Assembly (NCBI GenBank): GCA_947307285.1
Contig: CAMZIS010000090.1
Span: forward strand, 1 to 5,490
Direction of reading: 5' to 3'
Length of the DNA stretch: 5,490 nt
From: an uncultured Peptococcaceae bacterium
GTDB taxonomy: Bacteria > Bacillota > Dehalobacteriia > UBA4068
In this document: positions 3,961-5,490 of the stretch, in pieces
How the letters are laid out: each line of letters opens with the position of its first letter
Numbering within the stretch: the first letter of the stretch is position 1
Translations under genes and position numbers: made by a program
Notes under the pieces: generated by a model
What the model was told of the DNA's origin: nothing
The model's database searches: none
What the model saw: the letters and a program-made list of their open reading frames with translations, nothing else

Positions 3961-5490
3961 ATGCTGGCCAAGATACATAGCTGCGCATTGAACGGGCTTG
4001 ACGGCTACGGTTTGACTGTAGAAGTGGATGTCGGCATTGGGCTTTCAGCTTTTGAATTGGTCGGTCTGCCCGACGCATCAGTGCGGGAAAGCAGGGAACG
4101 CGTAAGAGCCGCGGTAAAAAACAGTGGCTTTGATTTTCCGCTTCGACGCATCACAGTGAATCTGGCACCGGCAGATATCCGTAAGGAAGGCCCGTCGCTG
4201 GACCTGCCAATAGCAGTGGGTATACTTGCCGCAACCCAACAGATCGACATCAACGAATACTTGCTTGAAAGCGCTTTTGTCGGCGAACTTGCCCTGGACG
4301 GCCTGGTGCGACCGATAAGCGGCGCGTTACCGATCGCCGATTATCTGTCTCACAGCAGCAGTTTAAAGCGACTTTTCCTGCCGGAGGACAATGCCGCCGA
4401 AGCTGCGATCGTGGATGGCTTAGAGATCATTCCGCTCCACGACCTGCACCAACTGACCCGTCATTTGGCCGGATCGTGCCTTATCGACCCGATCCACACA
4501 GACGTTAACACCTTGTTTCATGCCGATCGGGATAATAGCTCGCTTGATTTTTCTGAAGTCAGAGGACAAGATGCGGCCAAGAGAGCGCTGGAAGTCGCTG
4601 TTGCCGGCGGTCATAATGTGCTGATGATCGGATCGCCCGGTTCGGGAAAGACCATGCTTGCCCGGCGTCTTCCCACTATAATGCCTGAACTTTCCCTGAT
4701 GGAAAGTATAGAATGCACAAAGATCTATTCGATCTCAGGTAATTTGCCGTCAGGTACCGGACTCCTTACGGAAAGGCCTTTCCGTTCGCCTCATCACGGC
4801 GCTTCTGCCGTCAGCATTATAGGCGGCGGCGTGGTGCCGCGCCCCGGTGAGATAACCCTGGCCTGTCACGGCGTACTGTTCCTGGACGAATTGCCTGAAT
4901 TTCGGCGCGACGTCTTGGAGGCTCTGCGTCAGCCGCTGGAGGATCGGGTGGTAACTGTTTCCCGCGCTTCAGGTCGGGCTGATTTCCCTGCTGATTTCAT
5001 GCTTGTAGCAGCTATGAATCCCTGCCCCTGCGGATTTTTCGGTGACGATCTGCGGGACTGCACGTGTACGCCTCTGCAGCGAAGACGCTACCTGTCCAAG
5101 CTGTCCGGCCCTTTGCTGGATCGGATCGACCTTCATATCCATGTGCCACGGGTAGAATATAAGGCTTTGGGCTCGACAACAAAAGAAGAAAGCTCTGATG
5201 ATATAAAGCAGCGGATACTGGCAGCACGAGCGATACAAGCTGATCGCTTTTTTGGAAGCGATACCCTGGTAAACGCGCGAATGACCAGGCGAGAGCTGCA
5301 AAAATACTGCATTCTTGAGGCGGATGCCGAGCTTTTACTGCAAGAAGCTTTTCGCAATCTTAAAATGAGCGCCCGCGCCCATGATCGGGTGCTTAAAGTC
5401 AGCCGCACCATCGCCGATCTGGCCGGCTGCGAAAAAATACAGGCTGCTCATCTTGCCGAAGCCCTGCAATATCGCTCTTTGGACAGAGAA
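3961..5490 (+). CDS. comM: ComM/YifB family Mg-chelatase-like AAA+ ATPase (3' end outside window)
   Basis: The family contains ComM, shown in Vibrio cholerae to be a hexameric helicase that aids branch migration when transforming DNA is integrated; the role in non-competent species is unclear. The frame is open for 510 codons to the window edge. Family members are about this long, so only a few codons are probably missing. The N-terminal Lon-protease-like domain (about 1-165) shows VGLPDASVRESRERV, NLAPADIRKEG (67-77) and the GELALDG segment. The AAA+ core has Walker A GSPGSGKT (224-231), the RSPHHGAS segment, Walker B VLFLDE (305-310), NPCPCG (353-358) with CTC (367-369), and SGPLLDRID (382-390). 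A helical Mg-chelatase C-terminal domain follows, ending near EALQYRSLDRE. All ATPase motifs are intact. ATG 3961 gives the usual MLAK-type N-terminus; GTG 3952 or TTG 3955 would add two or three residues and fit the ribosome binding site better. It is transcribed divergently from birA from its own promoter. Confidence 0.95.
   Translation, partial: MLAKIHSCALNGLDGYGLTVEVDVGIGLSAFELVGLPDASVRESRERVRAAVKNSGFDFPLRRITVNLAPADIRKEGPSLDLPIAVGILAATQQIDINEYLLESAFVGELALDGLVRPISGALPIADYLSHSSSLKRLFLPEDNAAEAAIVDGLEIIPLHDLHQLTRHLAGSCLIDPIHTDVNTLFHADRDNSSLDFSEVRGQDAAKRALEVAVAGGHNVLMIGSPGSGKTMLARRLPTIMPELSLMESIECTKIYSISGNLPSGTGLLTERPFRSPHHGASAVSIIGGGVVPRPGEITLACHGVLFLDELPEFRRDVLEALRQPLEDRVVTVSRASGRADFPADFMLVAAMNPCPCGFFGDDLRDCTCTPLQRRRYLSKLSGPLLDRIDLHIHVPRVEYKALGSTTKEESSDDIKQRILAARAIQADRFFGSDTLVNARMTRRELQKYCILEADAELLLQEAFRNLKMSARAHDRVLKVSRTIADLAGCEKIQAAHLAEALQYRSLDRE

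Noticed and set aside
4005..5411. Minus-strand open frames opposite comM
   Set aside because: They overlap a fully intact AAA+ gene and their translations show no family motifs.

Overview
The window reads as an ordinary, gene-dense stretch of chromosome from a bacterium of the Bacillota type. That is inferred from strong AAGGAGGT-type ribosome binding sites, Bacillota-style promoters, roughly balanced base composition and the gene set. A Negativicutes or Clostridia member is my best guess, but the lineage cannot be fixed from this sequence alone. No mobile element, CRISPR array, rRNA, tRNA or prophage gene is visible. No stretch longer than about 130 bases lacks a gene.

Left part (1-2341, plus strand): a tight folate operon. 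The 3' part of folP (dihydropteroate synthase) overlaps folB (dihydroneopterin aldolase) by 8 bases. folB overlaps folK (HPPK) by 4 bases, and a YegS/DagK-type lipid kinase follows folK after 3 bases. FolB and FolK turn dihydroneopterin into the pyrophosphorylated pterin that FolP joins to p-aminobenzoate, so three consecutive folate steps are co-transcribed. The lipid kinase appears to share the transcript without an obvious metabolic link.

Middle (2342-3831): a hairpin with A-rich and T-rich flanks (2397-2433) follows the operon and lies directly in front of a 140-residue four-helix protein. That protein looks like a ferritin/rubrerythrin-type domain that has lost most metal ligands. Its stop overlaps by 4 bases the stop of birA, a biotin-protein ligase with an N-terminal winged helix, which is read from the minus strand.

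Right part (3832-5490): a compact divergent promoter region serves birA (leftward) and comM/yifB (rightward). ComM is a Mg-chelatase-like AAA+ ATPase; its first 510 codons are present and the window ends before its stop.

I found no convincing undescribed multi-gene system. The points most worth a second look are the metal-ligand-depleted ferritin-like protein, the hairpin that could end transcripts from both sides (leaving the birA mRNA antisense to a whole gene), the back-to-back promoters with a very short birA leader, and substitutions in otherwise conserved motifs of FolP, BirA and the lipid kinase.
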